Assembly (NCBI GenBank): GCA_033557465.1
Contig: CM066033.1
Span: 707,329,637-707,393,636 of the forward strand
From: Ichthyophis bannanicus
Lineage: Eukaryota; Chordata; Amphibia; Gymnophiona; Ichthyophiidae
Length of the DNA stretch: 64,000 nucleotides
Direction of reading: 5' to 3'
Under the pieces are notes generated by a model that was given only the letters and a program-made list of their open reading frames with translations, did no database searches and was not told the origin of the DNA. Of this stretch, positions 11,426-21,782 are shown in pieces; position 1 is the stretch's first letter, and every line of letters starts with the position of its first letter. A program made the translations under genes and the position numbers.

Positions 11426-11580
11426 TTCATTTATACTAGAGGTCAGAATTTTAAAGACATTTTCTATAAGTGTGTGAGAATATCTCATAATGATCAAGCA
11501 CAATTTACTCTAGATAGATAAGTACGAGGTCTCTAAGTGTGGCAATTGTTCGATTTGTGGTATCACTGTACAGCTTAAAT

Positions 11581-11774
11581 CAGGGGTCTCCAACTCCAGT
11601 CCTGGAGGACACCAAACCAGTCAGGTTTTCGGGATATCCCTAATGAATATGCATGAGATAAATTTGAATACAATAGCTGCAGTGCATGCAAATATATCTC
11701 ATGCATATTCATTAGAGATATACGGAAAACCTGACTGGTTTGGTGCCCTCCAGGACTGGAGTTGGAGACCCCTG
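11581..11774. mobile_element. Palindromic non-autonomous hAT-like element (194 bp) with 8-bp target duplication
   Basis: The ends are CAGGGGTCTCCAACTCC and its exact reverse complement. The whole element is close to one long inverted repeat of about 90 bp per arm around a short centre. It is flanked on both sides by the identical 8-mer GCTTAAAT (11573-11580 and 11775-11782). An 8-bp duplication and CAGGGG-type ends fit hAT transposase activity. No coding capacity. Confidence 0.9.
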
Positions 11775-11782
11775 GCTTAAAT

Positions 11783-12151
11783 CATTTGTTAATTTTATAG
11801 ATAATAAAAATATATTTTTTGAGATTTTTCCAACTGCTTAGGTGGTTAAGTGGTTTATATTATTGAATGTCCATGCCAGAAATGTTTTGAAGGGAAGCCC
11901 ACTAAGATGCTACACTCCTAGATCACTGAATATTGAAGCAGTTTAAAACCGAGAATTAATAAAATTCTATTTATGCAACACTATAGGATTGTTAATCATT
12001 CTTTGATAAATGTTTTGCGATTGATCATGTGGACCTACCACCCGAGGGGGATGATAGGGATCTTGCATTATGTAGATCAGAGTAGTGCTAGATATTTAAA
12101 TTGGGAACTTTATTTCCCACAGGTTTAAATTCATTATATTTACTAACAAGT
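11783..12151. other. Unassigned AT-rich sequence
   Basis: No coding motif or clear repeat was recognised between the hAT-like element and the next inverted-repeat element. Probably intronic. Confidence 0.4.
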
Positions 12152-12775
12152 GGGCCGATATTCAAAACCCCAAGCTGAATGGCCAACAGGAGGCCGTCCA
12201 GATAAGGATGCTGACTGTGATATTCAGCAGCACTATCCAAAGTGTGTGCTGCTGAATATCTCCACAGACTGCCCCGCACTATCTGATTAGTGCAAGGATG
12301 GTTTGTGGGCAGATCGAGGGCGTGTTGCCACTTATTCAATCAGTGCAATATTCGGCCAGCACTTATCTGGGCAACTTGGACATCATGACAAGCAGGTCTA
12401 AGTAGCAATCCAGATAAGTGCCAATTGACTATCACACTGACCAGATAAGTACTGGAAATTATCTGGATAACACCGCTCAGTCTGGATGTTCGGTGGCAAC
12501 TGCTATCCGGACACTCACACTGAATATCCAGTGGCCTAGTGGTTAGAGCACTGGCTTGGGAACCAAGAGACCAGGGTTTGATTCCCACTAGCACTCCTTG
12601 TACCCTTGGGCAAGTCATTTAACCCTCCATTGCCTTAGAAGAATTCAAGTTATCAACGTTTAAGTTACAATGTAAACTGTTTTGACTAAAATGTTAAAGC
12701 GGTATAAAAATAAATATTTCAGCACCACGGTTCAGAGCCATGGCATTTGAATTGGTCACTTTGAATATTGGACCC
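12152..12775. mobile_element. Terminal-inverted-repeat element interrupted by a SINE
   Basis: The left end GGGCCGATATTCAA is matched in reverse complement by TTGAATATTGGACCC at the right end (12 of 15). The interior is full of short 'CCAGATAAGTGC' / 'TATCTGGATAA' inverted words. No open frame and no clear target duplication. A SINE is inserted at 12531-12722. Class is uncertain (MITE-like DNA transposon). Confidence 0.55.
12531..12722 (+). repeat. tRNA-derived SINE
   Basis: It starts with a tRNA-like head: A-box region GTGGCCTAGTGGTTAGAGCA and B-box GGGTTTGATTCCCAC, the internal RNA polymerase III promoter. A body with CCTTGGGCAAGTCATTTAACCC (CORE/MIR-style) follows, ending in an AATAAATA tail. 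It is inserted in the inverted-repeat element. Confidence 0.82.
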
Positions 12776-13800
12776 AAATATTTTTCATCAAGAATTAAAT
12801 AAACATTTTGAAGCTACTGACTTGTGCATATATTCACAACTGTGCAGGCTTGTTTCCAATATGACTGAAGAAAAGATTTAAATAAGTCAATATTGCCTTT
12901 TTAAAATAAATTTGGCTGTTTGAATGGATGTTAAACGGACTGATGAAATTATCCTTTAGTGTGATTAAGTTCAGACTCTAAAACCTTTGGTTGCAAGAAC
13001 AGGATTTTATGACACTGTAAGAATCTGTTGAAAGAGCAGACAGACTCAAGAGCAGTTTAAACTGAAGAAAAAATTGAAATGAAGTAGATTTGCACTTTTT
13101 GAAATAAATTAGGGGATGATATACTATATTGTAGTTGGTTTAAATAGACTGATGACATCGTCCTTTAATTTGATTGGTTTGCAAGATCATGTGCATCTCT
13201 TAAAAAAATTTGTTTTTACCCGTGAGAGTAGGGGTTTCACAGTGCTGTAAGAAGCTGCTTAAGGAGCAGTCTGGTGCATATAAATGTTTCCTTCTGAGAT
13301 TTAAAGAAATTTTTTACAGAGACTCAAGTACAATTTAAATAACTGAAGTGGAGAAGTTTGAAAGAATTATATAAAGTCTTGAAGCAGCCAACATGGTGAA
13401 AACAATGACCTTTATTGATAAAGATTGGTAGTTTTATGGCTGGACTCGCAGTTAAGTAGATGATTTTATATATTTGCTGCTGGATTGGATTATTTTCATT
13501 GTAAGTTTAAAAATGATTTTTAAAAAGATGTATAGTAAATACTATAGAAGATATTCAAAGGACTTGATCTAAAAGATTTAATGGATTTCATAACGAATTA
13601 ACAGATTGAATAATAAAAACAGTTTTTAATGACCTTTTATTATTTAAGTGGCCCAGGCAGGTAGTCCATATACTTTGAGGTTCTGAAGAATGAGGCTTTG
13701 TTCCATCTGATATTGGATCTCAAGTGAATCAACAAAGCTTTCCGGGTTCATCATTTCATGATGGAGACCCCTGTGCCTAGTAACTGTGGCCATATGACCA
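12776..13800. repeat. AT-rich sequence with a diverged tandem duplication
   Basis: Two diverged copies of a segment of roughly 200-230 bp lie head to tail (about 12865-13065 and 13066-13330). Shared words in order: 'ACTGAAGAAAA', 'AAATAAATT', 'ACTGATGA..T..TCCTTTA', 'CTGTAAGAA.CTG' and 'GAGCAG'. No coding frame. 13330-13800 shows nothing recognisable. Confidence 0.5.
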
Positions 13801-14100
13801 AGAGTTTATTTATTTTATTTACATTCTCTTATATACAGCGCTATTCTGCATCAGTGTGGTTTACATGGAACAAACTGAAATTACATTGAACAGGGCATTA
13901 TAACTTGGAGATAACTATTTTACAGGGAACATGGGCTATGGAGGGTTAAGTGGCTTGTCCAAGACCACAAGGAGCACCTGTGGGACTAGAAACCTCAGTC
14001 CTTCCGGCCCAAGGTTGCTGTCCTCTAGTGGGATTTGAACCCCCGACCTTCCGGCCTGAAGTACCTTGCCCCAACCACTAGGCCACTTCTCCACTCCACA
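13800..14100 (-). repeat. tRNA-derived SINE, minus orientation
   Basis: On the minus strand the head reads AGTGGCCTAGTGGTTGGGGC, with B-box GGGTTCAAATCCCAC near 14030-14046, then a body containing TTGGACAAGCCACTTAACCC and an AT-rich tail (TTTATTTATTTTATTTAC on plus). It is the same superfamily as the SINE at 12531, inserted in the opposite direction. Confidence 0.75.
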
Positions 14101-14104
14101 AGAG

Positions 14105-15640
14105 TGTTTTTGATTGTCTTGGACCTCAAGGAAGTATCTCTCTATTTCCCATCAGGGAGGTACATCAGAGGTATTTGAGCTTTGCAGTGCTGGAAAGGCA
14201 CTATCCATTTCAGGCTCTCCTATTTGGACTGGCGACTGCACGTAGACCTTCTTAAATACGATAGTGGTGGTGGTAGCAGCCCTGCCAGGGAAAGAAATTT
14301 GGTGCATCCATAGTTGGACAACTGGGTCATTAGGGCAAAGTTGGAACTGGGGAGCAGGAATATTGTAGCTCAAATAATCTAGCTACTGTAGAAGCTTGGT
14401 TGGGTGATATATTTTGACAACAGCAAATTAGAACTCTTACAGTCTCTGGAATATTGAGGAGCCCAATTTGAGATGAAGGCAGAGAGCATGTTCATGACCA
14501 CAGAAAGGGGTTCAAGCTGCAGTTGAAGGTTCGGGGTCTCTTGTCAAGAAGAGTTCCCAAAGTCTGGGACTACCTGCAGATGCTGGGATTAATGGCAGTG
14601 CCCCCTCAATTTGGTTCCATGGGCCCAGGCACAAACAAGACCCTTGCAGAGATCCCCAATGAAGCACAGGTCTGTGCATATGGAGGGTTACAAGGTGAAA
14701 CTGTTCCTCCAGCCTAGAAGTCAGGTCCAGCCGAATGTGGTAGTCAGATTCCAGCATCCTAGCCAAAGGGGTGGATCTAGATCTTCCTCAATGGGTCATC
14801 ACCACAATGCATGTTTTACCTCTCAGGTTGGGGAGTGCATTGCCAGAGACAGGTGGCACAGTGTTGGAGGTCTATGACCAGAGTCCCAGTGGTCTATCAG
14901 TTGTCTAGAAACCAGGACCATAAGGACAGCATTGTGAGCATTTGAGTGTTTTTCAATAATGCCAAGCAATAGTGAATGACAACAGGCAGAGTGGCATGAG
15001 GAGTGCCTAGGTAGTGCAGGAAGTTAACGAGTGGAGGGTCATCTGATGGCCATTTTCACTGCCCAAACCATCAACATGGATAACAGCCAGGCAAATTTCC
15101 TGAATCACCACTCGCTGGATCTAGAGGAGTGGGAGTTGTCAGAGAAAGCATTCATGCTCATCGTGGCTGGCCATGCATAGATCTGGTGGTGACAAGGGCA
15201 AATGCTAAGCCAGTTGGAGAAGAGAGTGGAGTCAGCTTGGCTAGAAGCTCTGTCGCAGCAGTGGCTGTCCTATAAGGTCCTGTACATGCTCCCTCCATGC
15301 CTCCTTTGGGTCGAGTTCTGCAGAGAATTACAGAGCATCGGGGAACAGTGATTCTGGGGCACCTGATTGGCTCAGGAGGTCCTGATATGTAGCTTTGGTC
15401 AGGCGCTAGGTTTCTGCAGGAGAGAGTGTCTCCTGGTGCAAGAGCCGATCCTACTCGAAGACTTATTTATTTATTTAGACAGTTTTTGTATACCGCCTTA
15501 TCCTTTAATCATCCCTCCCTTCTGTCTTATGGCTTGGCCATTGAAAGGTCTCAGCTAAGGAAGGAGGTTTACTTGGCTGGAATTATAGCAAAGTTGCTGG
15601 AGGCACGAAAGAGGTCTACACTGATAATGTACATCACTGG
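14105..15640 (+). mobile_element. Degraded DIRS-like remnant on the plus strand (H family)
   Basis: Plus-strand translation across frames gives RT words (YLDNWVIRA-like near 14320; SLEYWGAQFEMK), an RNase H tail (DNSQANFLNHHSLDLEEWEL near 15080-15150), methyltransferase-like words (EALSQQWLSYKVLYMLPP near 15250; HRGTVILG) and a recombinase N-terminal word (AIERSQLRKEVYLAGIIAKLLEARK at 15540-15615). The order is that of a DIRS ORF2/ORF3. Stops and frameshifts are dense. An AT-rich SINE-like insert sits near 15460-15530. This is the only clear plus-strand DIRS copy besides the small segment at 34120-34335. Confidence 0.6.
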
Positions 15641-15769
15641 ATTTTCTTGGCAAGATGTGACCGGAAGTAGATTGCCAGGCCTTTCTTCCAAAACAATGGA
15701 AGGTAAAAGTGACTTGTCTAAAGCCACAAAGAGTGCTAATTGAAATCTAACCATGGTCTCTTGGTCACC

Positions 15770-16463
15770 AAGAGAGCAAATAGAATGCTAGGTATGATAA
15801 GGAAAGGAATGGAAAATAATGCCTCTATATCGTTCCATGGTGAGACCGCACCTTGAATATTGTGTGCAATTCTGGTCGCTGTATCTTAAAAAGGATATAG
15901 CGATTTTAGAAAAGGTTCAGAGAAGAGCCACCAAAATGGTAAAGGGGATGGAAGGATACTCCTATGAAGAAAGGCTAAAAAGGTTGGGGCTCTTTAACCT
16001 GGAAAAGAGACGGCTGAGGGGAGATATGATAGAAGTCTATAAATTAATGAACGGAGTGGAACGGGTAAACGTAGATCGATTGTTTACCTTATCAGAATAT
16101 AGAAAGACTAGGGGACATGCAATGAAGCTACAGGGTAAACTATTTAAGACTAATAAAAGAAAATATTTTTTCACTCAACGTGTAATCAAACTCTGGAATT
16201 TGTTACAGGAGGATGTAGTAAAGGCTGTTAGTGTAGCTGGGTTTAAAAAAGGTTTGGACAAGTTCCTGGAGGAAAGGTCCATAAACCATTATTAAGAAGT
16301 GACCGAAGATATCAATGCTTGACCCAGTACAAGCATTGTGGAACCTGTGTCCCTTGGGGAAACTGCTAGGTACGTATGACCTAGATTGGCCACTGTTGGA
16401 AACAGAATACTGGGCTTGATGTACCTTGGTCTGACCCAGTATGGCATATCTTATGTTCTTATG
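15770..16463 (+). mobile_element. CR1 LINE, 5'-truncated, with 3' tail
   Basis: It begins in the middle of ORF2 (AAGAGAGCAAATAGAATGC) and runs through the ORF2 C-terminus to the typical CR1 3' end: CTGTTGGAAACAG, GACCCAGTATGGCATATCTTATGTTCTTATG. Severe 5' truncation is usual for CR1. The open frame at 15819-16295 (158 aa, [19 protein letters not shown]...) is the ORF2 C-terminal domain after the RT and is uninterrupted here. Confidence 0.9.
15819..16295 (+). pseudogene. CR1 ORF2 C-terminal fragment
   Basis: The frame reads '[17 protein letters not shown]', then '[15 protein letters not shown]' and '[11 protein letters not shown]', ending in 'EERSINHY' and a stop. These are the standard blocks downstream of the RT domain in CR1 ORF2. 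There is no endonuclease or RT, so it cannot act alone. Confidence 0.85.
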
Positions 16464-16493
16464 CACCAGACTGCTGCTCTAACGACTAGGCAA

Positions 16494-18003
16494 TAGGATC
16501 TGGATACTCGGCTGTTTCTGCAGCTTCAACTGTGAACAGCTGTAACCAGCAGCCCTCCTTATCTTGAACAAGAGCAGAAAAGGAGTGGTTTGCAAGCAGC
16601 AGCAAAGTTTTTGAACTGCAGCTACTCTCTATAGCAAATACTGAAGGGATTGCAAATCAAGAGGAAGAAAACGCCCTCAGCTTGCTGCCTCCTATTGGAG
16701 TGTGTGCTTGGTTTGTGAGGCATTGTGCTGGAAGGGGATGAAAGTACATAGGCATTGGAGGCTGTGCTGGGGATGACAGTGGTGATTTTTTTCTTTGCTT
16801 TCATGTTAAGTATTTCTTTTTATTAAAAATATTTAGGAGCTTGTAAAATTTTTGAATGAAACTTTATTAAATTGACCAAAAAATGCACTACTAAAGAACT
16901 GTTCATACGGCAAAAATACTGATAAATGCCTATTTTTGGTATCCTTAAAAACTCCCAACTGCTTGAAAAAACAAACATGTAGGATCATAAACCTTAAATC
17001 AGGAGTGAGCAAGCAAAAACCTGCAGTCAAAAATTGTCCAATAATCCGACTCGCTGGCCACTAAATATTATTCGAATTAATAGGATTACTGGTCCATTCT
17101 CCTATAGCTCTGTGGTTGACCCAGACACTGCCAAATGGGTGAAAGAAAAGGGAGCATGCCATTGCTGTCCTCGGTGCAGAAAAACAGAGATCAAGGTGTT
17201 GCTACTGAGGAAAGAAAGGATCACAATCCTGTGGTATTGTATCCTGCCTAGTTCTTTCTTAGAGTGGGATATAATGTAATAGCAAAATGAAATTAAATGA
17301 TATCTGATGCCTGGGATGGAGTGAGGGAGGAAGCCTCAGCCTAGGAGAGGGATTCTAGGGTCTGCTAGGCCTTAGCTTTTTTTTTTTAAATTAATATTAT
17401 TCTCCCAGGCTATACACACAAACCCAAGGCTTTGCAATGTTTAAGGACAAAACCCCCCCCATGAAAAACCTCAGTTTGTTAGGCACATATCGCTGTAATG
17501 ATGGCACCTATGAAGAGAGTGGGTTGGTTGGTCTGTTTGTCCATCCATACTGACCTATGAGTAAAGCAGAGTAAAAGCTAGCAGAAAGCAACATGGTGGC
17601 AAGGAAGTCAAGTTGTGCCACAGGAAGAAAACCATTGCTGAAATGAGGCTACCTGCCATGGCAAAGAATGAAGCAGTGTGCTGCAGAAAGCCTAAACCTC
17701 GTGACACAGGAGGCAGCCTGTGGCAGCGACTGCCGCTGTGCAAAGAATGGAGAAGTGTGCCAAGGGGAACCCAAATTCCATGTCACAAGGAGATACACCA
17801 CTATTGAAGAATTAAAGTTGTTGAATGGACCCTAATAAAAGGTAAAAGGAAGCTTGAGGTAGAGGGTAGAAAGATGAAGTGAGTGTAAGTGGGAGGATCT
17901 GAGGATGGAGCGGAGAGGTGATATGGGATAGGAAAAAGGACAAAATGTAGGCAAGGGGAAAAGAATGCCCCTAAACATGCAACCCACCATATCATATTGC
18001 ACC
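16494..18003. other. No gene recognised
   Basis: About 1.5 kb with no recognised coding motif. It contains a T-run and C-run (near 17380 and 17451) and short AT-rich segments. Intronic or old unrecognised repeat. Confidence 0.4.
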
Positions 18004-18594
18004 ACATAACCGCACCTTGAATACTGTGTGCAATTCTGATCACCAGATCTAAAAAAGGATATAGTGAAATTAGAAAAGGTACAGAGAAGACTGACCAAAA
18101 TGATAAAGGGAATGGAAGGATATCCTTATGAGGAAGGGCTCTTCAACTTGGAAAAGAGACTGCTAAGGGGAGATATGATAGAGATCTATAAAATAATGAA
18201 TGGAGAGGAACGGGTAAATGTAGATCGCTTGTTTACTCCTTCAAGAAGTAGAAAAACTAGGGGACATGCAATGAAGCAATAATTAAGTACATTTAAGGCT
18301 AATTGGAGAAAATACTTTTTTACTCAACACATAATCAAACTCTGGAATTTGTTGTCAGAGGATGTAGTAAAAGCAGTTAGTCTAGCTGGATTTCAAAGAG
18401 GTTTGAAGAAGTTCTTGGAGGAAAAGTCCATAAATCATTATTAAATTGGACTGGGGACAGCATGGAATCTGTCAACCTTTTTGGAAATCTGATATGTACT
18501 TGTGACCTGGATTGGCCACTGTTGGAAACAGGATGCTAAGCTTGATGGACTTTTGGTCTGACCCAATATGGCATATCTTATATTCTTAATGATT
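18004..18594 (+). mobile_element. CR1 LINE 3' fragment, degraded
   Basis: It starts at the 'CCGCACCTTGAATACTGTGTGCAATTC' block and follows the same ORF2 C-terminal sequence as 15819-16295, with an early stop at 18280-18282 and a short internal deletion. It ends with GACCCAATATGGCATATCTTATATTCTTA. It is more diverged than the other CR1 copies here, hence older. Confidence 0.85.
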
Positions 18595-18712
18595 AGCTGC
18601 GGGTTTGCATAATGTGCAGGTAGCATTGGTCTGTTATTGAGGGCAGATTTAGGGAGATGTGGTTGTCAGTCCAGTTTCCTGGTAGTCCCTTGGTGGTACA
18701 GAGGAGTGGCCC

Positions 18713-18900
18713 AGGAGTGTGGGGGGAGGGAGTGGCCTTGGAGTGTGGGGGAGGGAGTGGCCTTGGAGAGTGGGGGAGGGAGTGGCCTTGGAGAGTGGGG
18801 GAGGGAGTGGCCTGGAGAATGGAGGGAGTGGCCTTGGAGAGTGGGGGAGGGAGTGGCCTTGGAGAGTGGGGGAGGGAGTGGCCCTGGAGAATAGGGGGTA
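18713..18900. repeat. Minisatellite, about 25-bp unit
   Basis: Tandem copies of GGAGAGTGGGGGAGGGAGTGGCCTT (25 bp) fill this stretch, about seven full or partial units. One unit near 18815 is shortened. It is G-rich on plus. The open frames on both strands here are by-products of the repeat. Confidence 0.9.
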
Positions 18901-19220
18901 GGAGCGGCACAGACACCCTCTCCATTCCAAAGAGGAATCAAATATAGGTTTTAATTGTTGCTTTGCTACAATAATCCTGAGATATTCATGGCTGCATAGT
19001 GTTCAATACAGAGAAGATCTCACAAGCTTCAGGTCTCCGCCTCTATCTGCTGGTAGGGGGAAAATCCATGCGCGTTTGGACTGGTCTGGTGGGACTCAAG
19101 GAAAGAAAATTAGCAGTTAGCACCACATTTTCCCCTATTAACCTCCGGAGGCATCCATGAGCCTTAATGATGGCTAATAACTTGGTGGTAGACATGCACA
19201 AGTTGAGCATCATTCAAGAA
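18901..19220. other. No gene recognised
   Basis: Contains CTCTATCTGCTGGTAGGGGG near 19030, a word resembling repeats elsewhere in the window, but no assignable element or exon. Confidence 0.35.
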
Positions 19221-19378
19221 AGCGTAGTTACTCACCTGTAGCAGGTGTTCTCCGTGAGCAGCAGAAATAAGTTCTCACATATGGGTGATGTCTCTGACGG
19301 AGCCCACACAGGAATGCTCTGCACCTTCCATAGGAAGATTTTGGGAGCTCCACTGCAATGTGTGCCTGCCTTCCCACC

Positions 19379-20491
19379 ACTCTTCCTTCTAAGCTGTGTG
19401 TGTGTGCGTGCGCACACACCTCTCCAAGTGAGCGCACATAACTTACAACAGAGCGCACAAAGAGGACAAGACGACGGGGCTGTGGGAGGGGCGGAAGCGC
19501 CCGATCTTGTCATCGCCGGCGTGCCCAGCCTCCCCAAACCAGAGCACTATGTGGTCAGGGAGCTCCAACCCAATCGGGGCTGTGGGAGGGGCGGAAGCGC
19601 CCGATCTTGCCGCCGCCGGCGTGCCCGGCCTCCCCAAACCAAGCACTGCGTGGCCAGGGAGTTCCAGCCCAATCGGGGCTGTGGGAGGGGCGGAGGAGGT
19701 CTCTCTATTTAGGAACCCCTCACCCTAAGAAAGCTTCACAGTGTGCATCAGTGAGTATACTGTATATGTATTTATTATTTTTCTCTCTCCTAATAGACAG
19801 TTTGTTTATCACTCCTTAACAAAAGGTGTGCTGTGAGTTCACCCACTGCCCTGCGTTTTCTGTGGTTGTTACATTTAATATTTGATGATTTGTTTTACCT
19901 GTCCACTATGTGGTTTTATTTGTTTTATGGTTCTTTTAATGGGTGTTGATCAATGCACGTTTCATTTGAGTCTTTATTATTGTTATTTTAATTAATCTCA
20001 TCCAGCCTTTTAGATTTATTTATTATTTTAAAAACCAAAATAAGGATTCGCTTACAGTTAGAACATTTTGGAAATGCTGATGCGTGTTAAGAGTCATCTT
20101 CAAGATGGCGGATCAGTAGACGTTGATAAAATTTATTCAGACTGGGTAAATTTGAAAGATCAAAGAGAAAAATTTTGAGAATGAACTCTTCTTCCATACA
20201 TAAATTATTTACATGAAATAACAATGACTTTCAATAAATATTAACTGAAATAATACTGCATTTGTGATTGTAATTACTAGAAATTTTCCGCTTCATTTAG
20301 TAATCATCTATTTTCATTTAATTTGATTAAAATCAATGTGGTGTACATACTGTATTCTGACATGTAGTCAAATTTTAAAGTATATAACTCTGAGTGTTAT
20401 GTGGCGCACAAAAAATTTAACCTTTCTTCAAAAGCTGCACAGCTGATATTTTATGCGCACACAGCCTACAGAAAATTAGAGGGAACATTGC
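19379..20491. mobile_element. Non-autonomous hAT-like element (about 1.1 kb) inside the DIRS G terminal repeat
   Basis: Both sides carry the 8-mer TTCCCACC (19371-19378 and 20492-20499), a hAT-sized duplication. The right end TTAGAGGGAACATTGC and the left end ACTCTTCCTTCTAA are inverted versions of each other with a few mismatches. Subterminal GTGTGCGTGCGCACAC and TGCGCACACAG words also mirror. No transposase frame is present. It carries a GC-box repeat (19475-19697) and long AT-rich filler. Confidence 0.75.
19475..19697. promoter_or_regulatory. 2.2 copies of a 100-bp GC-box/CCAAT repeat
   Basis: Units start at 19475, 19575 and 19674 with CGGGGCTGTGGGAGGGGCGG. Each unit holds a GGGGCGG GC box, and the full units end in CCCAATC (CCAAT box). 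A TATTTAGG word follows at about 19708. Tandem GC and CCAAT boxes look like a promoter or enhancer array. Function is inferred from motifs only. Confidence 0.5.
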
Positions 20492-20574
20492 TTCCCACCC
20501 GCCAGAGCCATCGTTACCTCACTATGGTGACAAAGCTTGAAAACAACAACTACACGGGGAGATGGGAGGATTGC

Positions 20575-20660
20575 GAGGACTTATTTCTGCTGTTCACAGA
20601 GAACATCTCCTACAGATGAGTAACTATACTTTCTCCGTGAACAAGCAAGAAGTACGTCCT
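20575..20660 (-). repeat. Internal complementary region of DIRS G
   Basis: The stretch reads backwards through the left end (ATCTCCTACAGATGAGTAACTATACTT) and then through the right end (TCTCCGTGAACAAGCAAGAAGTACG). It thus spells the joined ends ...GGAGAA|AGTATAG... in reverse complement. Confidence 0.75.
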
Positions 20661-21187
20661 CACATATGGGACTCCCCAACTACAAGCTACTGAAAAAAGG
20701 TAAAAACAAGCCAAACAGGACAATCAAACAGGAGAACCGGAAGAAATAACAGGAGTAATCCCTCCAAGGGACTCTGCCTATTCAGCGTCCCTAGCGGACA
20801 TCAGGAAGACTCTTTACGGTAGCCTGGATAGACAGAAGGGCCGGTGCAAAGGAGTTGAACTTAAGCCCCAAACAGATGCCAGAGTATGGCTTAGCCAAAG
20901 GAACTGTCATGCCGAGAATCCCCATCCAGACAGTAGTGGGCTGTGAAGGTATGGACAGAGAACCACGTAGAAGCTCTGCACATCTGCACCGTGGAGATAG
21001 AGCGCAAGTTTGTCACAGAAGCAGCCCTAGACTCAGATATTATGGGCCGGGACATGAACTTCAAGGTTCAGACCAGTCTGTGCATAAACAAAAGAAATGC
21101 AGTCTACCACCCAAAAATGAACAGCATGCGTTTGGAGATGGCCACGCAAAGCCTGTTAGGGTCAAAGGAGACAAAGAGCTGGGTAGA

Positions 21188-21630
21188 TCACTGATGGGAT
21201 TTCGCCCTCTCCAGGTAGAAAGCCAAGGCACTTTTACAGTCCAGTGTGTGCAGCATAGCCCTGTTGGCATGAGGCTTGGGAAAGAAGGTGGGAAAGACCA
21301 CAGACTGGTTGAGGTGGAGAGAAGAAACCACCTTGGACAGGAAACGTGGATGCATCCGCAGAACCACTCTGTTCTGATGAATTCTGATGAAATCTTGTGT
21401 AGAGTGCATGCACCACCAGGGCTTGCAGTTCGCTAACTTGGCAGGCAGAGTTGACTGCCACGAGGAACATGACTTCCAGATCAGGAATTTTAGTGGACAA
21501 GAGGCCAGCGGCTTGAAGGGGGCTGAGAGGAGTTGTCCCAGCACTACATTGAGGTTCCATGCCACTGGCGGGGGCCTGAGAGGAGTTGTCCCAGCACTAC
21601 ATTGAGGTTCCATGCCACTGGCGGGGGCCT
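21188..21630 (-). pseudogene. DIRS tyrosine recombinase fragment (G) with a 53-bp tandem duplication
   Basis: The minus-strand frame shows 'ACQVSELQALVVHALYTRFHQN', 'FLSKVVSSLHLNQSVV' and 'HTLDCKSALAFYLERAK', the middle of a DIRS recombinase. An exact 53-bp tandem duplication at 21523-21628 shifts the frame. The HxxR and tyrosine part toward 20900 is degraded. Confidence 0.7.
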
Positions 21631-21782
21631 AACCAAAGACTTAGAAAGACGACGACCCCGTATGAAGCGGGCTACCTCAATGGTACACCTCAATAGCGCT
21701 TAAGTACACTGGACAGAATTGGACTTGAGGCCTAAGGTGTAGGAGATACGACAGAAGCATCACCTGTAGGTCATGGAAAAAA

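Larger units (their letters stand above)
15640..16493 (-). repeat. tRNA-derived SINE split by a CR1 insertion
   Basis: The left part 15640-15769 (TTTTCTTGGCAAGATGTGACCGGAAGTAGATTGCCAGGCC...) and the right part 16464-16493 (ACTGCTGCTCTAACGACTAGGCAA) match the uninterrupted copy at 27738-27957. The head, with the 'CCTAGTGGTTAGAGCA'-type sequence on minus, lies at the right end. The CR1 is flanked by CACC on both sides (end of 15769; 16464-16467), a possible short target duplication. Confidence 0.7.

Noticed and set aside
12531..12605. tRNA gene with A and B boxes
   Set aside because: The tRNA-like head is followed by a CORE-type SINE body and AT-rich tail, and similar units occur at 13800, 15640 and 27738; no cloverleaf was established.
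18713..18900. CRISPR-like array
   Set aside because: Units are contiguous with no unique spacers, G-rich, in a vertebrate genome; this is a minisatellite.
18637..18947. Open frames of 60-110 codons on both strands
   Set aside because: They arise from a 25-bp repeat lacking stop codons in several frames; low-complexity Gly/Trp/Glu or Pro/Ser products.
19471..19728. Proline/glycine-rich ORFs in the 100-bp repeat
   Set aside because: Open only because of GC-rich tandem repeats; opposite strands are equally open.
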